From contig NZ_BMFZ01000003.1 of assembly GCF_014639435.1 (NCBI RefSeq), positions 62,001 through 126,000 of the forward strand: DNA of 64,000 nt. The letters are read 5' to 3'. Positions 25,774 to 34,911 of the stretch are shown here, piece by piece. Origin of the DNA: Hafnia psychrotolerans. GTDB lineage: Bacteria; Pseudomonadota; Gammaproteobacteria; Enterobacterales; Enterobacteriaceae. The notes beneath the pieces were generated by a model. The model saw only the letters and a list, made by a program, of their open reading frames with translations, made no database searches and was not told the DNA's origin. The first letter of the stretch is position 1. Each line of letters starts with the position of its first letter. The position numbers were made by a program, and so were the translations under genes.

Positions 25774-27309
25774 TTAGTCCAGGCGGCGGGCAAACTCTTT
25801 GACACGAAAACCGAGCAGGCCCAGCACGCCAAAATAGGTCACCACGCCCACGACAACAACCGCCAACAGGCGTGCCAGACGATATGCCATTCCCCCCACA
25901 TCCCATGCTGGCATCAGGTAAATCATGCCCATCAGCGCGGCAGACATCACTACCACTGCGGTGACCAGTTTGATAAGGAAGATGCGCCAGCCCGGCTGCG
26001 GCTGGAAGATATCCTGTTTTCGCATCTGCCAGTAAAGCAGACCTGCGTTTAAACAGGCAGCCAGACCTATCGACAGAGCCAGTCCCGCATGTTTTAGCGG
26101 CCCGACAAACGCCAGATTCATAACCTGTGTCGAGGCCAGTGTAATAATGGCAATCTTAACCGGCGTTTTAATGTCCTGACGAGAATAGAAGCCCGGTGCC
26201 AGCACTTTCACGACAATAAGCCCCATCAGGCCGACGGAATAAGCCACCAATGCACGCTGCGTCATCAGGGCGTCGAAAGCACTGAATTTACCATACTGGA
26301 ATAATGCGATGGTCAGGGGTTTTGCCAGAATGCCTAACGCGACAGAGCTCGGCAGCGCCATCAGGAAGCACAAACGCAGGCCCCAATCCATCAGGCGGTT
26401 ATATTCCATATGATTTCCACTGGAGAAACTGCGTGCCAGAGAAGGGAGCAGAATGGTCCCTAAAGCAACACCAAGTACGCCGGATGGAAATTCCATCAAG
26501 CGATCGGCGTAATACATCCATGACACAGAGCCTGATACCAGAAATGAAGCGAAAATGGTGTTAATGATCAAAGAAATCTGGCTGACAGAAACCCCGAGAA
26601 TTGCCGGCCCCATCTGGCGCATCACCCGCCAAACCCCGGCATCTTTCAGATTCAAACGCGGCAACACCAGCATGCCAATTTTCTTTAGATGTGGCAGTTG
26701 GTAGCCTAATTGCAACACCCCGCCGGCAACCACTGCCCACGCCAGCGCCATCACTGGCGGATGGAAATAAGGCGCGGCAAACAGTGAGAAGCCAATCATG
26801 CTGACATTAAGAAACGTAGGCGCAAAAGCCGGGATTGAGAAGCGGTTCCAGGTATTGAGAATTGCCCCCACCAGAGACGCAAGTGAGATCAGCAATATAT
26901 AGGGAAACGTGACCCGCAGCAGTGCACTGGTCAGAGCGAATTTATCCGGTGAATCCACAAACCCCGGCGCAGTAATATAAATTACCCACGGGGCAGCAAG
27001 CATGCCAAGAATCGTCACCAGGGCCAATACAAGAGTGAGCAAACCTGAGACGTAAGCGATAAATGTTCGCGTGGCCTCTTCGCCCTGCTGGGATTTGTAT
27101 TCAGCCAGGATCGGCACAAAGGCCTGAGAAAAAGCCCCTTCGGCAAAAATACGGCGTAGCAAATTGGGCAGTTTGAATGCCACAAAGAAGGCATCAGTCA
27201 CCATCCCTGCGCCAAAAACGCGTGCCACAATGGCGTCGCGGGCAAAACCTAATACACGTGAAAACATCGTCATTGAACTGACGGCGGCCAAAGATTTCAG
27301 TAGATTCAT
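25774..27309 (-). CDS. murJ: Lipid II flippase MurJ
   Basis: 511 residues and about 14 membrane helices. It starts [25 protein letters not shown] with the MOP/MVF-family arginines, then [22 protein letters not shown]. It flips lipid II across the inner membrane for peptidoglycan synthesis. Downstream of mviM in the E. coli order rimJ-yceH-mviM-murJ. In E. coli flg genes follow; here argS follows instead. Confidence 0.97.
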   Translation of the reverse strand: MNLLKSLAAVSSMTMFSRVLGFARDAIVARVFGAGMVTDAFFVAFKLPNLLRRIFAEGAFSQAFVPILAEYKSQQGEEATRTFIAYVSGLLTLVLALVTILGMLAAPWVIYITAPGFVDSPDKFALTSALLRVTFPYILLISLASLVGAILNTWNRFSIPAFAPTFLNVSMIGFSLFAAPYFHPPVMALAWAVVAGGVLQLGYQLPHLKKIGMLVLPRLNLKDAGVWRVMRQMGPAILGVSVSQISLIINTIFASFLVSGSVSWMYYADRLMEFPSGVLGVALGTILLPSLARSFSSGNHMEYNRLMDWGLRLCFLMALPSSVALGILAKPLTIALFQYGKFSAFDALMTQRALVAYSVGLMGLIVVKVLAPGFYSRQDIKTPVKIAIITLASTQVMNLAFVGPLKHAGLALSIGLAACLNAGLLYWQMRKQDIFQPQPGWRIFLIKLVTAVVVMSAALMGMIYLMPAWDVGGMAYRLARLLAVVVVGVVTYFGVLGLLGFRVKEFARRLD

Positions 27310-27461
27310 GTTATTTTTCTTAGTTGCCAGTCATTAAACAACCACGCCTGCAACAGCAAGCGTGGCTGCAAGAACCAGCAGGGCTCTAACGTGCGCCATA
27401 GTGTACGCATACCCAATGCAATAGCCACTGGCAGTTGTTATATAATATTACCTGCCCGTGC

Positions 27462-28394
27462 TCAGGCAGTTATCTCGTTATTTTTCAGAATATTCTCGAT
27501 AATACGCTGAGCATAAATCCCCTCCTCAGAACTGGTTTGCGAGGCTTTGTGATTGGCGGCACAATCTATGAAATGATTTATCGCCCCTTCAAATCCGCGC
27601 GCAGCCAGCGTGGTCTGCCAACTGGCAAGCGGCAACTGACTGATAATGTCGTTTTTCTCCTCCTGCCACTGTTTCATATCACTGAGTTGATAAACCGCAT
27701 CCTGGGTTACCGCTTGCACACTTTCCCGCGAACTGCCCGCCTGACGGTGCATTGAGGTCGTCACGATACTGCCGCGGCAATCAAAGTGGTGTTCAGCATA
27801 GATCAGCTGATTTTGATCGTTAACGGTGAGCTGGCCGCTGAGCAAGTTTGCCTGACCGCCAGCCAGCCAAAGCGCAGTGTCCACCACGTGCAGGTAATCA
27901 TCTAGCAGCGTAAAGCGCAGATCGTTTGGCCCAACGCTGTCAGACCGGTGCTTATCCATGCGCAACGAGGCGGCCGGTTGTTGTTCAAGTTGCTGTTTCA
28001 ACTGCACGTAGCGCGGGGCGAAACGCCGGTTAAAACCGACCATCAGGACTTTACCCGCGTTTTGCGCCTGTTCAATCAGACGTTCTGCCTGATCCAGCTC
28101 TGCTGCTAACGGCTTGTCGACATAAACATGAACACCCTGCTGCAAGAGTTGGCTGACGACCTCGAAATGCGTGGAGGTGCTGCTATGCACAAACACCGCG
28201 TCACACTGCGACGCCAGTTCATCCAGGCGCGAAAAACAGCGCATGCGGTAGCGATTACAAATTGACTGCGCTTTTTGTTGATTGGGAGAAAACCCGCCCA
28301 CCAGCATCCAATCTTCTTCATGGCTGAGCACCGGCAGATAGGCTTTTTGCGCAATCCCGCCCAATCCCACGAGGCCAACGCGTAGTTTAGTCAT
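27462..28394 (-). CDS. mviM: Gfo/Idh/MocA-family oxidoreductase MviM (YceM)
   Basis: 310 residues. N-terminal NAD(P)-binding fold LRVGLVGLGGIAQKAYLPVL, then the family motif VYVDKPLAAELDQAE with the conserved Lys-Pro and GFNRRFAPRY. Substrate unknown. It lies upstream of murJ and ten bases after yceH, in the same orientation as in E. coli. Confidence 0.9.
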   Translation of the reverse strand: MTKLRVGLVGLGGIAQKAYLPVLSHEEDWMLVGGFSPNQQKAQSICNRYRMRCFSRLDELASQCDAVFVHSSTSTHFEVVSQLLQQGVHVYVDKPLAAELDQAERLIEQAQNAGKVLMVGFNRRFAPRYVQLKQQLEQQPAASLRMDKHRSDSVGPNDLRFTLLDDYLHVVDTALWLAGGQANLLSGQLTVNDQNQLIYAEHHFDCRGSIVTTSMHRQAGSSRESVQAVTQDAVYQLSDMKQWQEEKNDIISQLPLASWQTTLAARGFEGAINHFIDCAANHKASQTSSEEGIYAQRIIENILKNNEITA

Positions 28395-28403
28395 CGGTGT
28401 CCC

Positions 28404-29060
28404 TCAGTCCGCCAGCTGTTGCAGCAGGCAATCCAATCGCTGTTTAAGTTCGGCCACTTCAGTTTCAAGCACGGCGACGCGCTCTTCAATAACAGCCTGG
28501 CTTGTCGTTCGCGCCTCGAACAACTCGTCTCCCGCCGTTGTGGCGACATCACTCACTTCACCACTAAACAGATGCATGAAGCGGCTTTCACGTTTACCCG
28601 GCTCTCGCGCCAGACGTACGCAGAAAGGCCCGTCTTCACGACTCGCCAAAGTAGTGAGTGTGTGTTCCACCTCGCTGACATCCGCAAAATCATGCAACCG
28701 GCTGGTGCGGGTACGCAGTTCGCCCGTTGTTTGTGCGCCGCGCAACAGCAGCGTGGTGACAACGGCCACTTCCTGCGGTGAGAATTTAAGATCACCGAAT
28801 TCTGAATTACAAAAACGATGCTCATATTTCATCGTCCGACTGCCGCTTTGGGTGCGAATAATGTGTTTGCGCAGCAGTAAATCTAGCGTCTGTTGCACTT
28901 CACTTTCGCTCAAATCCATCACAGGCTCACGATTGGTTTTCTGATTGCATGCCGTGGTCAGACCGTTGAGCGTCATTGGGTATTGTTCTGGCGTGGTGAG
29001 CTGCTTTTCTAGCAAACACCCTACCACGCGGGCTTCTTTGGCACTCAATTCATGTTTCAT
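28404..29060 (-). CDS. yceH: YceH family protein (DUF480)
   Basis: 218 residues: two tandem winged-helix domains ([22 protein letters not shown].. and [18 protein letters not shown]) and a C-terminal coiled coil ([20 protein letters not shown]). No enzyme motif. Role unknown. It sits nine bases after rimJ in the conserved cluster. Confidence 0.92.
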   Translation of the reverse strand: MKHELSAKEARVVGCLLEKQLTTPEQYPMTLNGLTTACNQKTNREPVMDLSESEVQQTLDLLLRKHIIRTQSGSRTMKYEHRFCNSEFGDLKFSPQEVAVVTTLLLRGAQTTGELRTRTSRLHDFADVSEVEHTLTTLASREDGPFCVRLAREPGKRESRFMHLFSGEVSDVATTAGDELFEARTTSQAVIEERVAVLETEVAELKQRLDCLLQQLAD

Positions 29061-29069
29061 CCGGGCTCC

Positions 29070-29654
29070 TTAACGTGGGGCAGTCCATTCCTGATAAGTC
29101 AGGGCGGTCAAAATGTGGTCTTGCCACTTACCGTCGATCAATAAGTAATCTTTGGCGTAACCTTCTCGCTCAAATCCCAGACGGGTGAGGAGATCCCCGC
29201 TGCGCTGATTGTGTGGCATATAGTTAGCCATAATGCGATGCATTTTCTGTTGGCGTTGCATATAGCGGATCAACGATTGTAGTGCCTCTAACATCAGGCC
29301 CTGCCCCTGCCATTTTTCACCCAACGAGTAACCGAGGAAACAGGCGTGGAATGAGCCACGCAAAACATTGCTGAAGTTAGCCACGCCCTGCACGTAATTC
29401 TCATCAGGGTCGAGCAGAATAAAGTAATAGGCATTGCCCTGTTTTTGCATCTCGGTGATAAGCCCAAGACGAGCAAGCCAGCCGGACGGATAACAGTGAC
29501 TTTCATCCCTGACAGGTTCCCAGGGCTTAAGAAACTCGCGGTTTTCAACATAGTAATCCGCCATGCGGTGCGCATCCCGCTCATGGACTAAACGCACGAC
29601 CATCCGATCAGTAGTAAGCCGCACTCTAGGTGTGGCAGATTTATAGCCAAACAT
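29070..29654 (-). CDS. rimJ: Ribosomal protein S5 alanine N-acetyltransferase RimJ
   Basis: 194 residues from the ATG at 29654 ([17 protein letters not shown]), the E. coli start. GNAT fold with the acetyl-CoA loop [11 protein letters not shown] and [19 protein letters not shown]. It acetylates the N terminus of ribosomal protein S5 in the cytoplasm. First gene of the rimJ-yceH-mviM-murJ run. Confidence 0.95.
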   Translation of the reverse strand: MFGYKSATPRVRLTTDRMVVRLVHERDAHRMADYYVENREFLKPWEPVRDESHCYPSGWLARLGLITEMQKQGNAYYFILLDPDENYVQGVANFSNVLRGSFHACFLGYSLGEKWQGQGLMLEALQSLIRYMQRQQKMHRIMANYMPHNQRSGDLLTRLGFEREGYAKDYLLIDGKWQDHILTALTYQEWTAPR

Positions 29655-30007
29655 CCCTTCCCTCCACAATCCGCACGGGTCAATAAGAAGTATTGATAGG
29701 AAATAAACTATCGGGTCGGTTCACTTGTTGTTACCGACCAATTCTGCCAGTCTCCGCACGGCTTGACGATAAAAAAATAGGATTGCTGATCTCGCGCGTC
29801 AAATGCGGGTTACTTCTGCGGCAGATGCCAGTGATCATGGTTGTTATGTGGGCTTTAGCCGCCATAGCTGTCTCTCAGATATCTCTCGTTATAGCATCGA
29901 CGGTTTGATCTCCCTGGATTCTTTAACCATACTTCAAAATGCGTCGTAATCAGGCGGGCCTTATCCCCCACCCGACAGGCCTGCCACGGATAAAGGAGCA
30001 CTGCATT
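29655..30007. other. rimJ-grxB intergenic region without a gene
   Basis: 353 bases. It contains a 71-codon frame (29693-29908) with no ribosome-binding site and no family likeness, which I do not accept. E. coli has mdtH at this place; no trace of its sequence is readable here. It must hold the divergent rimJ and grxB promoters. Confidence 0.5.
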
Positions 30008-30655
30008 ATGAAACTCTACATCTACGAACATTGTCCCTTCTGTGTTAAAGCTCGCATGATTTTCGGTCTGAAAAACATCCCCATTGAGATCAAAGTCCTG
30101 TCAAATGACGACGAAAAAACACCTATTTCGATGGTCGGTAAAAAAATGGTGCCCATCCTGCAGAAAAAAGATGGCAGCTTTATGCCGGAAAGCATGGATA
30201 TTGTGCATTATATTGATAAAAGTAATGGCGCCCCCCTACTGACCGGCGGGACTAACCCCGCGATTGCTGCATGGCTACGCCAGGTATCGGAATATATCTC
30301 GAAATTGCTGCTCCCACGCTTTGCCCTGGCACCACTGGAGGAGTTCTCAACGCCAGTAGCCCGCAAATATTTCAGCGATAAAAAACAGGCTCAAATAGGT
30401 GACTTTAAGGAGCACCTGCTGCACTCAGAGGGCCTGGTCAAAAAAATCAGCAATGATCTGCGTGCACTGGATAAACTGATTGTTGAACCGAACGCCGTAA
30501 ACGGTGAGTTATCAGAAGATGACTTCAACTTGTGGCCACTGTTGCGTTCGCTGACCATTGTTCAGGGCATTGAGTTGCCATCCCGCGTACAAGCGTATCG
30601 CGATAATATGGCGAAACAGACTCAGGTGAATCTGCTGACCAGCATGGCCAGTTAA
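30008..30655 (+). CDS. grxB: Glutaredoxin 2
   Basis: 215 residues from the ATG at 30008 with AAGGAG upstream (a longer frame from 29939 is not conserved). N-terminal thioredoxin fold with redox CPFC in YEHCPFCVKA (9-12) and the cis-Pro in KKMVPIL, then an all-helical GST-like C domain. It reduces protein disulfides with glutathione. The length matches E. coli GrxB. Confidence 0.96.
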   Translation: MKLYIYEHCPFCVKARMIFGLKNIPIEIKVLSNDDEKTPISMVGKKMVPILQKKDGSFMPESMDIVHYIDKSNGAPLLTGGTNPAIAAWLRQVSEYISKLLLPRFALAPLEEFSTPVARKYFSDKKQAQIGDFKEHLLHSEGLVKKISNDLRALDKLIVEPNAVNGELSEDDFNLWPLLRSLTIVQGIELPSRVQAYRDNMAKQTQVNLLTSMAS

Positions 30656-30845
30656 TTTTTTAGCCGGAGTTCTGCTCCGGCAACTCCCTCTCTTGCGCAT
30701 CTTTTCCTCTTTTAATCTTTGCCTCAAGCACTTAGGCTAATCGGCGTTATCTGATAGGCATGCTATTTTTAATAGCCCATGCTGGCAAGATTGTTGATGT
30801 CTGTCGTGCACAGGCATATTGACGCGTTATATCGCTGAGGAATCA

Positions 30846-31409
30846 ATGAGAAAGTTATTTTTAGGGGCCGCTGCCCTGATGTTTGCCGGCCTGCTTGCCG
30901 GATGTAACCAGCTCACGCAATACACGCTGAGCGAGCAGCAAGTGAACGAGTATTTACAGAAGCACAATGATTTTCAGAAACAACTGGGCGTACCGGGTCT
31001 GGTTGATGCAAAAATCATTCTGAGCAATCTCAACAGCCAAATTGGCCGTGCTGAACCGGGTAAAGTTACTCTGACCGGCAATGCCAGCGTGGATGTCAAC
31101 TCACTATTTGGCCAGCAAAAAGCCGATATGACACTGACGTTAAAAGCGCAACCCTCGTTTGATAAAGAGAAAGGGGCGATTTTCCTCAAAGATATGGAAG
31201 TGGTGGATTACACCATCAAACCTGAAAAGATGGACTCAGTGATGAAAGGGTTGATGCCGTATCTCAACCAGTCGCTGAAATCCTATTTCGACCAAACACC
31301 GGCGTATGTGCTCAATGGCGATCGCAGCAAAGGCGAGGCGATGGCGAAGAAATTGGCTAAAGGTCTGGAAGTGAAACCCGGTCAATTGGTGATCCCGTTT
31401 ACTGACTAA
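30846..31409 (+). CDS. yceB: YceB family lipoprotein
   Basis: 187 residues from the ATG at 30846. Lipoprotein signal MRKLFLGAAALMFAGLLAGC with acylated Cys20, then a DUF1439 domain with LNGDRSKGEAMAKKLAKGLEV. Probably an outer-membrane lipoprotein of the SMP-like lipid-binding kind. Function not established. It follows grxB as in E. coli. Confidence 0.9.
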   Translation: MRKLFLGAAALMFAGLLAGCNQLTQYTLSEQQVNEYLQKHNDFQKQLGVPGLVDAKIILSNLNSQIGRAEPGKVTLTGNASVDVNSLFGQQKADMTLTLKAQPSFDKEKGAIFLKDMEVVDYTIKPEKMDSVMKGLMPYLNQSLKSYFDQTPAYVLNGDRSKGEAMAKKLAKGLEVKPGQLVIPFTD

Positions 31410-31424
31410 GCGCTCTAAACGGTA

Positions 31425-31464
31425 TAAAAAAGCCCGACATGAAATTTCATGCCGGGCTTTTTAC
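31425..31464. terminator. Bidirectional terminator between yceB and ycdY
   Basis: AAAAAGCCCG.CATGAAA paired with TTTCATG.CGGGCTTTTT: about 17 pairs with one mismatch and flanking A/T runs, between convergent genes. Confidence 0.88.
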
Positions 31465-31482
31465 TTTGATATTGAGGAAGCG

Positions 31483-32067
31483 TTACTGCTCGTCTTCTTC
31501 GTCGCCTTCCAATTCCTGCGGTGTGGCTTCTTCCAACTCATCACGCATCACCTGCAGCGCTTCACGGCTTATTTCAGCCAGCGTGCGATAGAAACCACTG
31601 GTCGCATGGGCTTCTACTTTGCCTAAAAATTTACCGCACCAGGGGAATAAAAACGTGTCGAACAAGGTCGTTTGCGCCGCCACTTCATCTTCCGTTGACT
31701 GATCTTCCAGCCAGGATGCCGCCAGCAGCATAGCGCCAAAATGGTCAGCGGGCGCTTCACCCAAAGGCATACCGCGCTGTTGCAGGAAAGTGCGAACATC
31801 CAGTTCGCTGGCACCCTCAACGTAGCCGCTGCGATACGGCGATACAGCACATTCAGCCCCCACAAACAGGTGGTTGAATTCAGCGGCCAATGCCTGCGGA
31901 TCCGCACTTTGCTGAAGGCGAACCAGTAGCGCATCTTGCTCCAGCGGCCAATGCTCAAGCAATTTACCTTGCTGAATCAGGCCGAAAAGCGGTTCCAGCA
32001 GCGGATCTTGCGGCTGGCGGTAAAACAATGTGCCGAGTACCCGGCAAACAACGGAAAATTCATTCAT
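31483..32067 (-). CDS. ycdY: TorD/DmsD-family chaperone YcdY
   Basis: 194 residues with the all-helical TorD fold: LGTLFYRQPQDPLLEPLF, LAAEFNHLFVGAE, SPYRSGY and APADHFGAMLLAASWL. In E. coli YcdY helps load zinc into YcdX and influences swarming. Here too it lies directly beside ycdX. An acidic C-terminal tail (LEEATPQELEGDEEDEQ) is present. A molybdoenzyme client (torA-type) is not nearby. Confidence 0.9.
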   Translation of the reverse strand: MNEFSVVCRVLGTLFYRQPQDPLLEPLFGLIQQGKLLEHWPLEQDALLVRLQQSADPQALAAEFNHLFVGAECAVSPYRSGYVEGASELDVRTFLQQRGMPLGEAPADHFGAMLLAASWLEDQSTEDEVAAQTTLFDTFLFPWCGKFLGKVEAHATSGFYRTLAEISREALQVMRDELEEATPQELEGDEEDEQ

Positions 32068-32122
32068 ATCGGCAACCTGCTAAGCCTGAGGAAAAGGGAA
32101 AGATAAAACGGCCGTGACAATG

Positions 32123-32863
32123 TCACAGTTCGCTTAATTCAGCAATCGGTGTTCGGCCTCGGGTTTCCAGAAAATCGAGGAAACGTCGAGGGCTGACGTT
32201 AAGAATACGGGCTTCAGGAAAGTCTGCATCACGCAAAATCCGCTCACAATGTTCGAACCCACCCAGCGAATAAGCAATATGGGAGTCCGATCCAAGGGCC
32301 AGCCAGCCGCCAGCCTCTTTTACAGCCTCTACGATAGCGCGGCAATTCGATTCACTGCCTTTGCGGGAGTGAGTAAATGACGAGTTATTCAGTTCGAGTG
32401 CCACATTGTATTTGGCCGCTGCGACCGCCACAGCAGAAATATCAATCGGGTAACGCGGGTTTCCCGGATGGCTAATGATATGCACTTCACCACCGGCCAT
32501 CGCCGCGATCATCGCCGCCGTATGGGTCTCTTGATCGGAAGGCGGCATCACCGGCTCGTGGAACCCGGCAATAATGACGTCAATGGCACTGAGCATCGGA
32601 CCCGTACAGTCGATATCACCCGTAATATTTTTTATATTCGACTCAATACCGCGCAGAATACCCACCCCGTCAACCATCCGTGGCCAGACCTGCATATTCA
32701 TGAAGTGCCAGTAGTGTGGAGCATCCGCCATGTCAGGCCCATGGTCAGTGATAGCAAACAACCTGATTCCCTTTCCTTTTGCTTCATCTATATAGTCATG
32801 TAGCGTGCTGTAAGCGTGTGTACTGGCAACAGTGTGCATATGTAAATCAACCGGATACGGCAT
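32123..32863 (-). CDS. ycdX: PHP-family zinc phosphatase YcdX
   Basis: 246 residues. PHP-domain metal ligands: [10 protein letters not shown] (H7, H9), [21 protein letters not shown] and LGSDSHI. A trinuclear-zinc phosphatase in the cytoplasm. Between ghrA and ycdY in the E. coli order. Confidence 0.95.
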   Translation of the reverse strand: MPYPVDLHMHTVASTHAYSTLHDYIDEAKGKGIRLFAITDHGPDMADAPHYWHFMNMQVWPRMVDGVGILRGIESNIKNITGDIDCTGPMLSAIDVIIAGFHEPVMPPSDQETHTAAMIAAMAGGEVHIISHPGNPRYPIDISAVAVAAAKYNVALELNNSSFTHSRKGSESNCRAIVEAVKEAGGWLALGSDSHIAYSLGGFEHCERILRDADFPEARILNVSPRRFLDFLETRGRTPIAELSEL

Positions 32864-32962
32864 GTTAGCTCCCTCAAGTAGTCAGCCACCGCGGCGATGT
32901 TCGCTGTGGCTGTATTAATTTTATCAGACTCTTGTACTGACTAACGCAACGGGCTAACAGGC

Positions 32963-33907
32963 TTAATAGCCACGGTCGAGGTCCACCAACCCTGCCGGTC
33001 TGCGCCCCTCTTCGATTGCCACAATATTGGCGGCGATGTTGTCCATAGCCTGCTCTGGCAAAGTATTAGCACCGATGTGCGGCGTCATGCTAACACGCGG
33101 ATGTGACCAAAAAGGGTGCATACCCGGAAGGGGTTCTTCAACAAATACGTCCAACGTCGCCGCGGCGACCTGCCCGCTGTCGAGCGCGCGCAGTAAGTCG
33201 CCCTCAACCAAATGCATACCCCGCGCAATGTTAATCAGGTAGGCCTGCTCCTGCAGGTGCTCGAATAGGCTTTTATTCAGGATGCCTGCGGTTTGCGGCG
33301 TGTTGGGCAGTAAGTTAATCAGCATTTTGCAGTCGTTAGCAAAGTCATGCAGTTGATCATCACCAAAGTAGCTTTTAACACCCGGGATCTCTTTAGCACT
33401 GCGGCTCCAGCTGCGAACCTGAAACTGCATACCGACCAGTTTTTCTGCCACGCAACTGCCAAGAACGCCAGCCCCCATAATGCCAATAGTGAAATTATCA
33501 TGCTGATGCGGCGTAAGCGGACGCCACTGTTTTTGCTGCTGGAGTAGCTGATACTCATCCATGCGGCGGAAATAACGCAGCACCGTAGCCAAGGCATATT
33601 CCTGCATCTGCAACGACATGCCCGTGTCTTCGAGGCGCAGTAGCGGCACTCCAGGGGGTAATGTACCCGGCTGACGCTGCTCCTGCATCAGGATGGCATC
33701 GACGCCAGCGCCAAGGGCAAAAATACCTTTGAGACGGGTACGGGACATCAGCATTTCGCGAGGTGGTTGCCAGACCAGGGCATAATCAGCAGGTTGTGTA
33801 TCTCCATCGTGCCAGGCACGGATGTTGGCTTGAGGTACTCTTTTATTTATTCCGTCAATCCACAGTTTCGAATCAAATGTAGGGTGGTAAAATATAATGT
33901 TTATCAT
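32963..33907 (-). CDS. ghrA: Glyoxylate/hydroxypyruvate reductase A
   Basis: 314 residues from the ATG at 33907 (MINIIFYHPTFDSKLW); the frame is open up to 34159 but that part is not conserved. D-2-hydroxyacid dehydrogenase: NAD(P) loop GIMGAGVLGSCVAEKL, the substrate Arg in INIARGMHL and the catalytic His in TPHIGANTLP. It reduces glyoxylate and hydroxypyruvate with NADPH. It lies beside tRNA-Ser genes as in E. coli (serX). Confidence 0.95.
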   Translation of the reverse strand: MINIIFYHPTFDSKLWIDGINKRVPQANIRAWHDGDTQPADYALVWQPPREMLMSRTRLKGIFALGAGVDAILMQEQRQPGTLPPGVPLLRLEDTGMSLQMQEYALATVLRYFRRMDEYQLLQQQKQWRPLTPHQHDNFTIGIMGAGVLGSCVAEKLVGMQFQVRSWSRSAKEIPGVKSYFGDDQLHDFANDCKMLINLLPNTPQTAGILNKSLFEHLQEQAYLINIARGMHLVEGDLLRALDSGQVAAATLDVFVEEPLPGMHPFWSHPRVSMTPHIGANTLPEQAMDNIAANIVAIEEGRRPAGLVDLDRGY

Positions 33908-34171
33908 GGTTGGCCTCCTAAGCCCTGATAGATTTCCCCGAATATCATCAGGATGCAACCCAAAGATGAAAAAAGGAACAGGTCCCGTCAGGCCCCGTCC
34001 CTGTACACTGAACGCCGGGCGGTAATCTGGGTTGGCTTCGACTGGCGTACGGCGGGTATTTGCGGCATTGAGCCCGGAAGAGGGTTGAATAAACAAAATC
34101 CACTTTTTGCTCTGTAAATCAGCAAATTGCTTTAAGTTTGAGTAAACGGATCGAATCATGAAAAAGAGGTG

Positions 34172-34200
34172 TTGACGCTGGGGCTGCTTTTCCCTACATT
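34172..34200 (+). promoter_or_regulatory. Promoter of first tRNA-Ser
   Basis: TTGACG (34172-34177), 17-base spacer, TACATT (34195-34200), followed by a GC-rich discriminator AGCGCC typical of stringently controlled stable-RNA promoters. Confidence 0.75.
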
Positions 34201-34238
34201 AGCGCCGGTCAGCAGTGCTAAGACGTTGTGTGACTTAC

Positions 34239-34328
34239 GGTGAGGTGTCTGAGTGGCTGAAGGAGCACGCCTGGAAAGTGTGTATACGCTAACGCGTATC
34301 GAGGGTTCGAACCCCTCTCTCACCGCCA
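34239..34328 (+). tRNA. serX: tRNA-Ser(GGA), copy 1
   Basis: 90 bases from GGTGAGG to CACCGCCA with encoded CCA, anticodon GGA in CCTGGAAAG, a long class II variable arm (GTGTATACGCTAACGCGTATC) and the GGTTCGAACCC T loop. Nearly identical to E. coli serX/serW. It reads UCC/UCU codons. Confidence 0.97.
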
Positions 34329-34381
34329 TATAAAAGCCAAAAGGCCTGGATTTTCATCCAGGCCTTTTGGCTTTTATATGG
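34328..34381 (+). terminator. Perfect 23-bp palindromic terminator after tRNA-Ser copy 1
   Basis: Arms 34328-34350 and 34357-34379 are exact complements around a 6-base loop, starting at the last base of the tRNA CCA. An A-rich side and T-rich side make it an intrinsic terminator in either direction. Confidence 0.85.
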
Positions 34382-34496
34382 TTGATGGGCAGCGCGGATA
34401 AACCCACATCATTGCATTAACACACCACACAATTCCTGCTTTTGATGGCAGATTGCCGATGTCTTAACCATCCAAATCGGATCCCGTAAATTTTTC

Positions 34497-34525
34497 TTGA
34501 CCCATCAGGCTGCTCTCCCTATAGT
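34497..34525 (+). promoter_or_regulatory. Promoter of second tRNA-Ser
   Basis: TTGACC (34497-34502), 17-base spacer, TATAGT (34520-34525), then AGCGCC discriminator: the same layout as the first copy. Confidence 0.8.
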
Positions 34526-34562
34526 AGCGCCCCGTTGCACCAGTCAGCGGTGTAACGACTAC

Positions 34563-34652
34563 GGTGAGGTGTCTGAGTGGCTGAAGGAGCACGCCTGGAA
34601 AGTGTGTATACGCTAACGCGTATCGAGGGTTCGAACCCCTCTCTCACCGCCA
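34563..34652 (+). tRNA. tRNA-Ser(GGA), copy 2
   Basis: 90 bases, identical in sequence to the copy at 34239, including anticodon GGA and encoded CCA. The flanks differ except for the promoter-like elements, so it is a tandem duplicate with its own promoter and terminator. Confidence 0.97.
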
Positions 34653-34705
34653 TATAAAAGCAGAAAGGCCCAGATGAAAATCTGGGCCTTTCTGCTTTTA
34701 TATGG
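34652..34705 (+). terminator. Perfect 24-bp palindromic terminator after tRNA-Ser copy 2
   Basis: Arms 34652-34675 and 34680-34703 with a GAAA loop. The lower stem (ATATAAAAGC) matches the first terminator; the upper stem differs. Confidence 0.85.
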
Positions 34706-34911
34706 CGGTAGCTCGGTGATATCCGCGGGTTCAACAAATTGACCGGCAGCCGTGAATAGATAAATACCTTTTATTTCGGCTCATTTCTGTTGCCCGTTGA
34801 TTTATATCTACAACATTTTTCCTAAAAAGGCGTATTGTCGCGCAATAACCCGTGACGAGTCTGTCTAGACCCGCCTTCTTTAATGATAGTTGTCCGGTGG
34901 ATCCACCTGCT

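Noticed and set aside
29693-29908. 71-codon frame with hydrophobic tail between rimJ and grxB, tested as an mdtH remnant
   Set aside because: The tail is hydrophobic but does not read like MdtH in any frame, and mdtH should be on the other strand.
32963-34159. 398-residue version of GhrA starting at 34159
   Set aside because: The first 84 residues are not conserved and cross non-coding sequence; the start at 33907 gives the normal GhrA length and N terminus.
34519-34737. Leftward frame across the second tRNA-Ser
   Set aside because: It lies wholly over the tRNA gene and its terminator palindrome; a product of the complementary strand.
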